DNA of 60,646 bases from Bacteroidota bacterium (GCA_030148165.1 JASBTZ010000015.1:1-60646); one strand, 5' to 3'; shown: positions 1-8,271, counted from the first letter of the stretch. The notes: a model not told the origin generated them from the letters alone. Made by a program: numbers and translations.

Positions 1-118
1 TATTATACACCTAGAAATCTCAGAGTCAAGCCTGATTGATAAAAAGATTCTAGAAAAGCCTATTGACAATGGGTGTAAAGCTGGTATGATAGGGCACATC
101 AAGACAGAGGAGAGATGA
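1..118 (+). CDS. 3' part of small hypothetical protein spanning the window ends
   Basis: Reading on from the partial gene at 60597-60646 into base 1, the frame stays open for 39 more codons and ends with TGA at 116-118, inside the leader of the next gene (start at 120). The joined product would be 55 residues with no recognisable domain. The tight stop/start arrangement matches the rest of the rightward arm. A TTGACA (63-68) and TATGAT (85-90) with 16-bp spacing also lie here and could be a promoter inside the gene, or chance. The join is inferred. Confidence 0.5.
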   Translation, partial: IIHLEISESSLIDKKILEKPIDNGCKAGMIGHIKTEER

Positions 119-119
119 A

Positions 120-320
120 ATGAAAACCAAATTTAGGCTGATAAATAAGAGTGACAATGTTGTCAAGTCCTTCACTAAGACACACGATGTTTCCATTCAT
201 CTACTAGGTCGTAGAATCTCTAACTATATTGTCATAAAATCTGATGACTACGGGGATAGGGTTATTAACTTGACAAGCTCTATCATAGCTGAGATTGAAA
301 AAGAAATCTTATTAGCCTAA
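120..320 (+). CDS. Small hypothetical protein, 66 aa
   Basis: Starts at ATG 120 after a strong purine-rich ribosome site (GAGGAGAG, 107-114). The earlier ATG at 115 is out of frame and stops at once. The product is mixed-charge and soluble-looking, with no motif I recognise. It is the first of a run of small accessory genes that leads into the replication genes and is probably co-transcribed with them. Confidence 0.65.
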   Translation: MKTKFRLINKSDNVVKSFTKTHDVSIHLLGRRISNYIVIKSDDYGDRVINLTSSIIAEIEKEILLA

Positions 321-332
321 GAGGATAAATAA

Positions 333-371
333 ATGATTTATTGGTGGCTACTTAACTCATGGGTTGGATGA
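333..371 (+). CDS. Micro-ORF, 12 aa, hydrophobic
   Basis: A 12-codon frame rich in W, L and Y with a well-placed GAGG ribosome site (321-324). Its stop overlaps the start of the next micro-ORF (ATGA at 368-371). Read together, the two resemble one small membrane peptide split by a frame change, so this could be a decayed gene or a coupled pair. There is no homology evidence. Confidence 0.3.
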   Translation: MIYWWLLNSWVG

Positions 372-445
372 GTATTGCCACTACCGCATCGATCTATTTA
401 TTCATTGTTGAAGCTAAGAAATTGAAGGGACGAAATGAAAAATAA
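368..445 (+). CDS. Micro-ORF, 25 aa, membrane-like then basic
   Basis: Begins in the ATGA stop/start overlap with the preceding micro-ORF, so translation could be coupled. The N-terminal half is hydrophobic and the end is Lys/Arg-rich, as in single-span phage membrane peptides. It overlaps the start of the next gene by 11 bases. Confidence 0.3.
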   Translation: MSIATTASIYLFIVEAKKLKGRNEK

Positions 446-671
446 TTTTGTAGCCCACCACATGCACAAATCTTGTCGCCCTTCTACTGTCCCTTCTAAA
501 AGGCTCTATAATCGACGACAAGAGCGAAGCAGTAGGGTAGCCCTAGATGAGCTAGAAAACGATTTTGAAGGGTCAAATACACAAGGAAAAGAGGTTGTTG
601 AATTGATGTTTGACAGTGAGTGTGGAGAGACTGTAGAATATCTAACAGAAACTAACGAATTGGAGGAATGA
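435..671 (+). CDS. Hypothetical protein, 78 aa
   Basis: ATG start preceded by a GAAGGGACGAA-type ribosome site. The N-terminal half is basic (His/Arg/Lys-rich) and the C-terminal half is strongly acidic, ending in several Glu. No known family is recognised. The stop overlaps the next start by 4 bases, consistent with an operon of small accessory genes. Confidence 0.6.
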   Translation: MKNNFVAHHMHKSCRPSTVPSKRLYNRRQERSSRVALDELENDFEGSNTQGKEVVELMFDSECGETVEYLTETNELEE

Positions 672-967
672 AAATGAGTGAAGTTAAGAGGCATTGGCTT
701 GAATCTTATGTGGATAATTTCTACATGGCCCGTGAATTTGTGTTGGCGTCTGATTATGATAGCTTGCAGGGTGATCGTGAACAGCAGTATGATATGAAAG
801 TGAAGGCCAGAGAACAACGCGATAAGATGTGTGCTGAAAACAAGCGTCTACGAGAGGCACTGAAGAAAGCTGCAACTGCTATGTGGAGTAGTGAGGCTAA
901 CATGGATAACGAAGCAGCGGATATTGAAGAAATCCTAGCAGATTGTAAGGAGAATCCTAATGCCTAA
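668..967 (+). CDS. Hypothetical protein, 99 aa, coiled-coil-like
   Basis: ATG in an ATGA overlap with the previous gene, after GGAGG. The middle section (about residues 40-75) is rich in Lys, Glu, Arg and Leu and probably helical or coiled-coil. The C-terminus is acidic. No family recognised. It overlaps the next gene by 8 bases. Confidence 0.65.
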   Translation: MKMSEVKRHWLESYVDNFYMAREFVLASDYDSLQGDREQQYDMKVKAREQRDKMCAENKRLREALKKAATAMWSSEANMDNEAADIEEILADCKENPNA

Positions 968-1259
968 ATTCACCCCGTTTGATCTAGAAATCTGTGTTGA
1001 CAGCTACGTATTTGACATCACAATCACTTACCTATATGTTCAGAAGCCTATGGGGCGGTATGCTGATTCAGATGTGGATTGTTATGGTTATACAGACCTA
1101 GAATTCATGTGTAACCATGTGCTAGAATACCTTGAAGACGATACAGAAATGCATTATAATGATAAAGAAGCTCAAGACATTGCTAATGAGTATGCTGAAT
1201 TGCTTGAAGAGAGGGTGATGGTTGAGCTGGAAGAGATGAAGAATGATTACTATGACTGA
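960..1259 (+). CDS. Hypothetical acidic protein, 99 aa
   Basis: Starts at ATG 960 inside the end of the previous gene, with AAGGAG just upstream. Very acidic and tyrosine-rich, with no membrane segment or catalytic motif seen. It directly precedes the primase-helicase gene (gap 12 bases), whose ribosome site overlaps its stop. Confidence 0.65.
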   Translation: MPKFTPFDLEICVDSYVFDITITYLYVQKPMGRYADSDVDCYGYTDLEFMCNHVLEYLEDDTEMHYNDKEAQDIANEYAELLEERVMVELEEMKNDYYD

Positions 1260-1271
1260 GGAGTAAATTAG

Positions 1272-3104
1272 TTGTCTAATATCAAGAAGATTTTAGAGCA
1301 TTATGGGGCACACTTTAACGGGGATAAGTGTTGCTGTCCGTTGCATGGAGAAAAGACAGCATCCTTTCAAATCTATGAGGACACTGAAAGCTGGTACTGT
1401 TTCGGGTCTTGTGGTAAAGGTGGGGATGCTGTTGAATTTGTAAAAGAGATTGAAGGTGTTAATTTCATACAAGCTGTTCATATCTATCAGGATATTACTG
1501 ATGATTTTGATACGTTTGTACTTGATCAAGAAATGGAGGATATCGTGGGGAAACCTTTTGATTCAGATGTAAATGGAGTGATTAAAAAGAAGACAGGGGT
1601 TGACAGTAAATCCTATCGAGGGATTCGTTCAGACATTAGCAAACCATTTGGTGTGCGCTATGAATATAGTGAATCTGATGGCTCTGTAGTGTCTACATAT
1701 TACCCTGCCACACAGAATTATGAACTTTCAGGCTACAAAGTCCGCATTCATCCTAAGAACTTCACAAGTCCTTATGGTGAGACAGGGAAGGATTGTGAGC
1801 TTTTTGGTCAGTTCCGATTCAAAACATTCAATCACACAGTTGTGATCTGTGGTGGTGAACATGACACGCTTGCAGCTTTTCAGATGCTATCTGATTACCA
1901 GAAGAATAAGCAGTATGATCCAATTGCCGTGGTAAGTTCTACAATTGGTGAATCAGGCGCACATAAGCAAGTTAGATCACAGTATGAATTCTTTGACCAG
2001 TTCAAGAAGATTGTTGTTTGCATGGACACTGATAAAACTGGCAAAGAAGCTGCTGATGCCCTGATTGAAATACTCCCCAAGGGTCGCGTACATGTAATGA
2101 CAATGCGTCGTAAAGACCCTAATGCTTATATCTGGGATAAAGAATCTGGTAAGCTTATCCATGCTGAGCAAGAGTTTATTAGTGACTTCTGGGCGGCAAA
2201 ACCTTACACACCTCCAGGCGTTAAAAGTGCTGCTGAAGGGCTTGATGAGATTCCTGAAGAGCTTATGAAGCCGCGCATTACCCTTCCATCTTATATGCAT
2301 GTGATGCAGGGGATGATGGGTGGTGGTATTATCCAAGGACGTATTGCAAACGTAATTGCAGATACATCGTGTGGTAAATCAACACACGTAAACCGCATGG
2401 TTTATCATTGGATATTTAACAGCCCTGTTACACCTACAATTGTAAGCCTTGAAGCAACAGCAGCTCAATATATGCTTGAAATGCTTTCTACGCATCTTGA
2501 AGTGAACCTGATGTGGAAAATGAGTCCAGAGCAGATTATTGAGTTTCTTGGTACAGAAGCTGGACAAAAGGCCAAAAATGAGTTAGCCTATAGAGATAAC
2601 GGAGAGCCACGATTCTTCATTATTGATGAGCGGGCTGGTAGCATTAAAGATATGGAAGCTGAAATGGAGATGCTTTTCCGTAAACATGGTAGTAAATTGT
2701 TTGTGATTGATGTACTCTCTGATTTGCTCCGTGGCAGTAGTGAGCAACATGCTGAGGATCATATGAATTTTCAACGGAATATGGCTAAGAATGGTGTAAC
2801 CACGATCAATGTATTACATACCCGTAAACCTCCCCAAGCTGCTGATGGTAAGCCACGAAAGGTTACGGAATATGATGCGCTGGGCACAGGCTCGTTCGTT
2901 CAATCAGCAGCCTATAATATCGTTCTAAATCGTGATAAGCTTTCTGAGAGTGATGTAATTAAAAACACCACTGAAGTAGACCTTCCAAAATGCCGTGGTG
3001 GAAAGACAGGTTCATCTGGTAAGTGGTATTATGAGTTTGACAAGAGCAAGTGTCATGATCTTGATGATTGGCTCTTGGAGAACCCTCAAGAAATTGATTT
3101 TTAA
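1272..3104 (+). CDS. Fused DNA primase-helicase (T7 gp4 type)
   Basis: A 610-aa bifunctional replication protein that synthesises primers and unwinds the fork. The N-terminal zinc-binding motif has Cys22, His25, Cys43 and Cys47. A Toprim-like primase core follows around residues 190-255 (GGEHD, then MDTDKTG). The RecA/DnaB-like helicase half has a Walker A-type loop (DTSCGKST) near residue 363. Start is TTG at 1272, chosen because GAGGAG lies 7 bases upstream and no nearby ATG is in frame. Length and domain order fit T7-like primase-helicases. The DNA polymerase gene follows after 9 bases, so the replisome genes are co-expressed. Confidence 0.92.
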   Translation: MSNIKKILEHYGAHFNGDKCCCPLHGEKTASFQIYEDTESWYCFGSCGKGGDAVEFVKEIEGVNFIQAVHIYQDITDDFDTFVLDQEMEDIVGKPFDSDVNGVIKKKTGVDSKSYRGIRSDISKPFGVRYEYSESDGSVVSTYYPATQNYELSGYKVRIHPKNFTSPYGETGKDCELFGQFRFKTFNHTVVICGGEHDTLAAFQMLSDYQKNKQYDPIAVVSSTIGESGAHKQVRSQYEFFDQFKKIVVCMDTDKTGKEAADALIEILPKGRVHVMTMRRKDPNAYIWDKESGKLIHAEQEFISDFWAAKPYTPPGVKSAAEGLDEIPEELMKPRITLPSYMHVMQGMMGGGIIQGRIANVIADTSCGKSTHVNRMVYHWIFNSPVTPTIVSLEATAAQYMLEMLSTHLEVNLMWKMSPEQIIEFLGTEAGQKAKNELAYRDNGEPRFFIIDERAGSIKDMEAEMEMLFRKHGSKLFVIDVLSDLLRGSSEQHAEDHMNFQRNMAKNGVTTINVLHTRKPPQAADGKPRKVTEYDALGTGSFVQSAAYNIVLNRDKLSESDVIKNTTEVDLPKCRGGKTGSSGKWYYEFDKSKCHDLDDWLLENPQEIDF

Positions 3105-3113
3105 GGAGGAATT

Positions 3114-5213
3114 GTGAGTAACGAAATTGTCTTTGACATTGAGGCTGATGGGTTTATTTTTGAGTCAACGAAGGTTTGGACAATTTGCCTTACTCACGTT
3201 CAGACTGGAACTAAACTCAGTATTAATCCATTTAAGGATTCCAACGCAAAGCAGAAGTTTTTAGATTTCATCTTCTCTTTTGGTGAATGCCCAAGCATTA
3301 TTGGTCACTTCATTCTGGGGTATGATTGCTTTGTACTTCAGAATATTCTTGATATTGAGTTCACCGTTGGCAAAGATACAATTGAGGGAAAGACAGTTCA
3401 ATTTATTGATACACTCTACCTAAGTATGTTCCTAAATCCTGATCGGGTTGGACATAGTGTTTCAGCTTTCGGTGAAATTCTTGGCCTTCCTAAGATTGAT
3501 TGGCGTGCTAAGGCAATTGAGCTGGGACTAATTGAGAAGGATAGTCCTAAAGGTCAGGAGTTCATGCAATGGCATCCTGAGATGGATGTGTACTGTGATC
3601 GAGATGTTGATGTAAATATGTTGTTGTATAAATACCTCAAGGATGAGTGGCAAGAGGTCTATAGGAAACCATTCAGCATTACTGATGCATATAAATGTGG
3701 GCAGAAATCTTTCTACTTGATGTCTTGTCAAGAGCTTTCAGGCTTTAAGTTTGATATTGAGGGTGGATTGAAACTGAAGGAACGCATTGAACTGATGATG
3801 GAAGAAATCCGTGCTGAAGTGGAGCCTAAGCTTCCTCCACGAGCATTGAAGAAATCTGAAGAGAAATACTACTCTATGCCTGCGAAGCCGTGGAAGAAGT
3901 CTGGTGATTTCTCATCTGCTTGGGAAAAGTTTGTAGAAAAACACAATGGTATTCTTGACAGTAATACAGGTCTTTGGGAATTCTATGGAGAGAAATACCC
4001 AGTAATTGCAGGTTCAATGCTGAATGTTCAATTACCGATGGAGATGGCTAACCAAGATCAAATGAAAGACTGGTTTCTTGAGCAGGGTTGGTTGCCCTCG
4101 CTCTGGAATTACCAGAAGGATTCTAACGGTAAGCCAATTCGTGATCAGCGGGGCAAACTAATCCCAACAAGCCCAAAGATTCAGGAGACACAGAAAATCT
4201 GTCCTAATCTCATGAAGCTTGAAGGGGACATTGTGAAGCAGGTGGTGAAGTGGCTCAGTCTTCGTAATCGCCTATCTGTACTTCAAGGCTGGCTTGGCAA
4301 TGATCGCCTAAAGATGGATGGTCGTATTGGTGCTGGAAGGACAGGCATTGCTTCGACACACCGCCAAAAGCACAAGGTTGTTGTAAATGTGCCAAAGGCA
4401 TCTGAGAAGGTACTGCTTGGTAAGGAATTTCGGAGTCTGTGGACCTCTGAAGATGGCTATTCAATTGCTGCTGGTGATGCTGCTGCACTAGAAGGGCGTG
4501 TACAAGGACACTACACTTGGAGGTATGATGGTGGTGAAACTGCAAAAGAATTGTTGGATGGTGATGTACACTCAAAGACTGCAAAATCTGTGTATGCTAA
4601 TGAACTGAAAGATTTTGACATCACAAGTCCTGATTTTAATAAGGACGATGCTGTTTTCAAGCCATATCGTGATCGCAGTAAAAATATTTACTATGCTGCA
4701 ATGTATGGGGCCGGTGATGCAAAGATTGCTTCAACAGCAGGACTTGCAGAGAAGCGTGGTAAGGAAATCTCTGAAAAGTTCTGGGCGGCGAATGATGGTA
4801 CAAAGAGACTGAAAGACCAGCTTGAGAAGTATTGGGCTACAAGGGGTCAAAGCAAGTATTTACCAGCTATTGATGGTCGTATGCTCTGCACCCGCAAAAA
4901 GAGTGCTTTGTTGAACACCATATTCCAATCATGCGGTGGTATTGCAATGGACTATGCTTGCTGCTTTCTCGACCATTGGTTAGGTGGATTGAAGTGGAAA
5001 GACCGCAAGCCATACTACTTATACAAAGGATACATTGTACGCAGAATTGGGTACGTCCACGATGAGGTAGAATTTGAGTGTGAAGAGGCTATTGCATCAG
5101 AAGTGGCTAAACTTATTGAAAAAGCTATTGTCAAAGCTGGTGAACATTTGAAACTTAACGTAGCTCTTGCTGGTGAAGGAAAGATTGGTAAAAACTGGCG
5201 CGAGGTCCATTAA
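3114..5213 (+). CDS. DNA polymerase, family A (T7 gp5 type)
   Basis: A 699-aa replicative polymerase with an N-terminal 3'-5' exonuclease (Asp8 and Glu10 of FDIEADG) and a C-terminal polymerase. Motif A is near residue 454 (GDAAALEGR), motif B near 518 (RDRSKNIYYAAMYGAG) and motif C near 648 (HDEVEFE). The end (GKNWREVH) is typical of an intact T7-type polymerase. Motif A has Ala where many family A enzymes have Ser. Start is GTG with AAGGAGG just upstream. An endonuclease gene begins 2 bases after the stop. Confidence 0.95.
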   Translation: MSNEIVFDIEADGFIFESTKVWTICLTHVQTGTKLSINPFKDSNAKQKFLDFIFSFGECPSIIGHFILGYDCFVLQNILDIEFTVGKDTIEGKTVQFIDTLYLSMFLNPDRVGHSVSAFGEILGLPKIDWRAKAIELGLIEKDSPKGQEFMQWHPEMDVYCDRDVDVNMLLYKYLKDEWQEVYRKPFSITDAYKCGQKSFYLMSCQELSGFKFDIEGGLKLKERIELMMEEIRAEVEPKLPPRALKKSEEKYYSMPAKPWKKSGDFSSAWEKFVEKHNGILDSNTGLWEFYGEKYPVIAGSMLNVQLPMEMANQDQMKDWFLEQGWLPSLWNYQKDSNGKPIRDQRGKLIPTSPKIQETQKICPNLMKLEGDIVKQVVKWLSLRNRLSVLQGWLGNDRLKMDGRIGAGRTGIASTHRQKHKVVVNVPKASEKVLLGKEFRSLWTSEDGYSIAAGDAAALEGRVQGHYTWRYDGGETAKELLDGDVHSKTAKSVYANELKDFDITSPDFNKDDAVFKPYRDRSKNIYYAAMYGAGDAKIASTAGLAEKRGKEISEKFWAANDGTKRLKDQLEKYWATRGQSKYLPAIDGRMLCTRKKSALLNTIFQSCGGIAMDYACCFLDHWLGGLKWKDRKPYYLYKGYIVRRIGYVHDEVEFECEEAIASEVAKLIEKAIVKAGEHLKLNVALAGEGKIGKNWREVH

Positions 5214-5214
5214 T

Positions 5215-5658
5215 TTGAAGTGTTGTACTGTTTGTAAAGTAGACAAGCCATACTCGGAGTATCATAGAAGTAAGAAATCAAAAGACGGGTTTGGGTATAG
5301 GTGCATCCCTTGTGATCGGGCTGCCAGGGTAAAATACAGGGAGGAGAATAGGCGCAGGTTTCTTAAAAGGACACAGGAAACTAATTGGATGATGAGATTT
5401 GGAATGACAAGAGCTGACTATGACTCTATGCTCTCCATACAAGAGGGGAGGTGCGCAATATGTGCATCTGAAAACCCCAACGGATCTAAAAGTACATCCA
5501 CGAAAAATAGGAATTTTTCAGTTGACCATTGCCACAAAACAGGTAAAATTAGGGGACTGCTTTGCGCAAATTGTAATAGGGGGCTAGGACTTCTTGGAGA
5601 TACGGAGGAATCTATTGCGAAGGCATTGGATTACCTAACGGATTCACTGATAAAATAA
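5215..5658 (+). CDS. Endonuclease VII-type HNH nuclease, probably homing
   Basis: An N-terminal Cys4 zinc-binding region (CCTVCKVDKPYSEY, later CIPC) is followed by an EndoVII/HNH core. The core has CAICASENP, FSVDHCHKTGKIRGLLC and NCNRGLGLL, with the nuclease DHCH and paired zinc cysteines. I take TTG 5215 as start (147 aa) because the frame otherwise opens inside the polymerase gene, and GAGG lies upstream. T4 gp49 homologues resolve Holliday junctions, but small EndoVII-like genes wedged beside polymerase genes are often selfish. Position directly behind the polymerase stop favours a homing role (inference). Confidence 0.8.
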   Translation: MKCCTVCKVDKPYSEYHRSKKSKDGFGYRCIPCDRAARVKYREENRRRFLKRTQETNWMMRFGMTRADYDSMLSIQEGRCAICASENPNGSKSTSTKNRNFSVDHCHKTGKIRGLLCANCNRGLGLLGDTEESIAKALDYLTDSLIK

Positions 5659-5670
5659 CCAAATATTCCC

Positions 5671-5699
5671 TTGACACAAACACGTAATTCTGACACAAT
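5671..5699 (+). promoter_or_regulatory. Candidate sigma70-type promoter
   Basis: Perfect -35 TTGACA (5671-5676), 17-bp spacer, weak -10 CACAAT (5694-5699). It lies in the only gene-free stretch of about 95 bases between the EndoVII gene and the next small gene. The weak -10 may mean phage-factor dependence. Confidence 0.45.
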
Positions 5700-5752
5700 A
5701 TACACCAGCTCAAGAGATAAGGAGCTTTGATAAATTGAATGAGGAGAGGACG

Positions 5753-5881
5753 GTGAAGGTTATTGATAAGACTGATTTGGTGGATCAACTAGACTATTAT
5801 GAGCGTCTTCTAGACTTTCTTAATGATATGATTCCATGCTTAGATGAACTAGTAGAACAATTTAACGAAGAGGAGATTTAA
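5753..5881 (+). CDS. Small acidic protein, 42 aa
   Basis: GTG start at 5753 after GAGGAGAGGA. Almost entirely predicted helix, Leu/Glu/Asp-rich, and very acidic at the C-terminus. It ends one base before the next start and is the first gene after the candidate promoter at 5671. No family recognised. Confidence 0.55.
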   Translation: MKVIDKTDLVDQLDYYERLLDFLNDMIPCLDELVEQFNEEEI

Positions 5882-5882
5882 A

Positions 5883-6050
5883 ATGACTACAAAATATGAG
5901 TACCTTGTTGTAACAGAGAATGGTCCATCTTATAAATGCTTTACGAGGAGTGAGGCGAGAGCAGAGAAAAAGTATTGGAAAGAAAGTAATATTAATGCTA
6001 AGATTATCCAGAAGAAGTTCACCCTTGAATGTCAGCGGGAGGTATGTTAA
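5883..6050 (+). CDS. Small basic protein, 55 aa
   Basis: ATG after GAGGAGATTTAA. Lys/Arg-rich, with no membrane span. The stop is directly followed by the start of the truncated membrane gene. No function can be assigned. Confidence 0.55.
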   Translation: MTTKYEYLVVTENGPSYKCFTRSEARAEKKYWKESNINAKIIQKKFTLECQREVC

Positions 6051-6149
6051 ATGAGTAACAAATCTGAAGCTTCGACTGGTGGTATTAGTTTCTGTGGTTT
6101 GCTGGCCATTGTGTTCATCACTCAACAAAAAGGATACTGTCTTGACTAG
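6051..6149 (+). pseudogene. Truncated small membrane protein beside an endonuclease insertion
   Basis: Encodes 32 residues that begin MSNKSEASTGGISFCGLLAI, then lose similarity. The intact gene at 6829 starts MSNK and has a comparable GIGFLPLLSLLFI segment followed by a Trp-rich membrane region. The present frame diverges right after VFIT and ends at TAG 6147, which overlaps the start of an HNH/AP2 endonuclease gene. I infer that endonuclease insertion replaced its 3' part. The N-terminal motif resembles a widespread family of small phage membrane proteins (from memory). Confidence 0.5.
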
Positions 6150-6819
6150 GCTTATCAGAGGTGTAGGTATAAATGACGCCGCATACTCTGTAAGTAATAC
6201 TATTTCCCTTGGTTATAGTGGAGATGGTAAGCGCCTTCAGAAAGTTGTATGGGAGTGTCCTTTTCATAAGCGGTGGAAGAATATGCTAGAACGCTGTTAT
6301 TCCCCTGATAAATATCACACTTATGTGGATTCATCGGTGTGTGAGGAATGGCTTACTTTCTCATCATTCAAGTTTTGGATGGAACAACAACCATGGGAGG
6401 GCAATCAACTAGATAAGGATATTATAGTAAAAGGGAATAAATTATACTCTCCGGATAGATGTAGATTTGTGCCTGGTTATATAAACAGCCTCTTACTTAC
6501 TAGTCAGGCTGCTCGTGGAGAGCACCTTATAGGGGTAACAAAGAGCAGTGTTTACAAGGGGTCTACGAAATATATGGCTCAGTGTAAGGTCACAGATATA
6601 TTAAGTGGCCAAGCCGGCAATAAATATTTAGGAACTTTTACCACAGAGCATGAAGCACACAGAGAGTGGCAAATAACAAAAGTCAGGGATATCCAAGATA
6701 AGTTGAATATCTATAGTAAATCTAACTGTTTCGATACGAGAGTTGCAGACGGGCTAGTGAGTAGAATTTGGCAAATCAACTCAGATATTTTGAACAGTAA
6801 ACCTACAGAAAGACTATGA
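6142..6819 (+). CDS. HNH/AP2-type homing endonuclease
   Basis: 226 aa from TTG 6142, with AAGGA 7 bases upstream; the upstream extension would overlap the membrane gene. Shows the WKNMLERCYSP...VCEEW...LDKDI...KLYSPDRCRFVP pattern of phage HNH-type homing enzymes. A C-terminal AP2-like part follows (GVTKSS, YMAQCKV, YLGTFTTEHEAH). The same architecture recurs at 14235 and 46046. It sits between a truncated and an intact copy of a small membrane-protein gene, suggesting invasion of that locus. Confidence 0.78.
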   Translation: MTRLIRGVGINDAAYSVSNTISLGYSGDGKRLQKVVWECPFHKRWKNMLERCYSPDKYHTYVDSSVCEEWLTFSSFKFWMEQQPWEGNQLDKDIIVKGNKLYSPDRCRFVPGYINSLLLTSQAARGEHLIGVTKSSVYKGSTKYMAQCKVTDILSGQAGNKYLGTFTTEHEAHREWQITKVRDIQDKLNIYSKSNCFDTRVADGLVSRIWQINSDILNSKPTERL

Positions 6820-6828
6820 GGGCTATTG

Positions 6829-7032
6829 ATGAGTAATAAAGCGCGTTATAAAAATGGAATTGGTTTCCTGCCCCTATTAAGTCTTCTTTTTATAGGACTT
6901 AAGCTTGCTGGGATTGGTGCTGTAGCTGCTTGGAGTTGGTGGTTAGTCCTCAGCCCGATTTGGGCACCAGCAGCGTTTGTATTGACTGTACTACTTGTTT
7001 TTGCAGTAGTTATTAAATTGACCAGTAAATAA
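6829..7032 (+). CDS. Small membrane protein, 67 aa
   Basis: ATG 6829 is preferred over TTG 6826 because GAGGG (6818-6822) is then correctly spaced. Two hydrophobic segments (about residues 13-30 and 36-62) with the sequence AWSWWLVLSP between them. It resembles a common family of small phage inner-membrane proteins whose role is unknown to me. It is the intact partner of the truncated copy at 6051. Confidence 0.65.
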   Translation: MSNKARYKNGIGFLPLLSLLFIGLKLAGIGAVAAWSWWLVLSPIWAPAAFVLTVLLVFAVVIKLTSK

Positions 7033-7044
7033 GAGGAGAAACAA

Positions 7045-7236
7045 ATGCAACTTAAAGCTAAAAAGCGTCTAGCTCGGAAAGGTAAAGCACTACAACGGTC
7101 TGCAAGCTCATGGAGTGGTATGTATAAAATCCTACAACTACTTGCAACTGCTGATGTAAACGAGTATAGTGGTATCCGACAAGTAGTCCCTAGCTTTCAA
7201 GCGCTAGAGATTATTGCTGAGACTGGGAAGATTTGA
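7045..7236 (+). CDS. Small basic hypothetical protein, 63 aa
   Basis: ATG with AAGAGGAG upstream. The first 20 residues are strongly basic (KAKKRLARKGKALQR), suggesting nucleic-acid contact. No domain recognised. It precedes the ssDNA-binding protein gene by 76 AT-rich bases. Confidence 0.6.
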   Translation: MQLKAKKRLARKGKALQRSASSWSGMYKILQLLATADVNEYSGIRQVVPSFQALEIIAETGKI

Positions 7237-7312
7237 TTCTCAAATCAAAGAAGATTTAACAACTGGTTTAACTTGCAACAAACACATTAAAGTAAAATAG
7301 GAGAAACAAACA

Positions 7313-7927
7313 ATGGCAACACTAGAAAACGCTGTATTCGCTTACGTAAAACTTCAACAAGCTGACTTCAAATACGGTAGCACCACTGAGAAAGAGTATG
7401 CTGTTGATTGTATTGTGGAGAAAGCTGTAGCTAAAGCATGGAACAAAGAGTTCCCTAAACAGAAGGCTAAGGAAGTAGATCGTGGTGACTTTGAACGAAT
7501 CTACAAGGTTGCTCCTCCTTTTGATGGTGATGAGCTTTATGTAATCAAGCTGAAGAAGCCTGCACAGTACAAAGATGGCAACCCAATCCCTGATGCAATG
7601 CGCCCACGAGCTTTTGTTAAGGGTGGTAATGGTAAGCTTCAGGATATTACCAAAGATATTCTTGTGGCTAACGGCAGTAAAGGTGTTGCGAGCTATGATG
7701 TGCGGGATAATGATTTCGGACATTTCGCTAGCCTTAAAGCTATTCGTGTAGACGACCTGATTGAGTACAAGAAGGTTGGTGGTGCGGCATCCTATGATGA
7801 GCTTGGTGAGGTTGAATCTCTTGCAGAAGACTTCTCTGATGTTCCAGAGCGTGTACAGTCAGAGGCCCAAGCTGCTGTAATGGAACAAGAGCCAGAAGAT
7901 GATCTAGATGATAGCGACCCGTTCTGA
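7313..7927 (+). CDS. Single-stranded DNA-binding protein (gp2.5-like)
   Basis: 204 aa. The protein has an OB-fold-like beta-rich body and an acidic, flexible tail that ends DDLDDSDPF. An acidic tip with terminal Phe is the hallmark of phage and bacterial SSBs that dock replication partners. Its place among the primase-helicase, polymerase and exonuclease genes fits a coat for replicating ssDNA. Strong ribosome site (AGGAG). A hairpin follows the gene. Confidence 0.78.
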   Translation: MATLENAVFAYVKLQQADFKYGSTTEKEYAVDCIVEKAVAKAWNKEFPKQKAKEVDRGDFERIYKVAPPFDGDELYVIKLKKPAQYKDGNPIPDAMRPRAFVKGGNGKLQDITKDILVANGSKGVASYDVRDNDFGHFASLKAIRVDDLIEYKKVGGAASYDELGEVESLAEDFSDVPERVQSEAQAAVMEQEPEDDLDDSDPF

Positions 7928-7943
7928 TCAATAAGCAATAACT

Positions 7944-7978
7944 TGCCCATTATGGAGAGTATTTCAAAGTAATGGGCA
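7944..7978 (+). terminator. Hairpin after the SSB gene
   Basis: TGCCCATTA (7944-7952) pairs with TAATGGGCA (7970-7978): 9 bp with a 17-nt loop. The downstream tract is AT-rich but not a clean T run, so it may be a partial terminator or an mRNA-stabilising structure that lets SSB be made in excess. Confidence 0.5.
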
Positions 7979-8013
7979 TTATAAAACTTAAACAAACTGA
8001 GGAGAAATAAATA

Positions 8014-8262
8014 ATGAAAGAACGCCAATCACTTTACAATCGTGCATACCAACTAGCTCAAGAAGCTATCACCAATAAGGAAGATACTAAGGAGCTAATT
8101 GGGGAGTTTACTTACTGTAAAGAATACAACACTGAAGGTTTTGAGAAGCAGGAAGTGAAGGATATTGTCAAGGCAGCTCAAGCCAAAGCGAAAGAAGATG
8201 ACTTGCAAGGTAAGGCTGATGAGTTGAATAAGCTTCAACAAATCCAAGAGATGTATAGTTAA
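8014..8262 (+). CDS. Hypothetical helical protein, 82 aa
   Basis: ATG with GAGGAGA upstream. Lys/Glu/Gln/Ala-rich and probably all helical, with no motif recognised. It follows the SSB gene and its hairpin. Confidence 0.65.
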   Translation: MKERQSLYNRAYQLAQEAITNKEDTKELIGEFTYCKEYNTEGFEKQEVKDIVKAAQAKAKEDDLQGKADELNKLQQIQEMYS

Positions 8263-8271
8263 GGGGGTTGC

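Noticed and set aside
63-90. TTGACA / TATGAT promoter-like pair with 16-bp spacing
   Set aside because: Attractive match, but it lies inside the reading frame that bridges the window ends, so I do not list it as a separate promoter.
6100-6900. Second group I intron around the endonuclease between the two small membrane genes
   Set aside because: No intron core (ACGGGGAA...CCCGUGC type) or plausible splice join found; the second gene has its own ribosome site and start.
7237-7312. Promoter before the SSB gene
   Set aside because: TTGCAA and TAAAAT occur but only 14 bases apart, too close for a normal sigma70 promoter.
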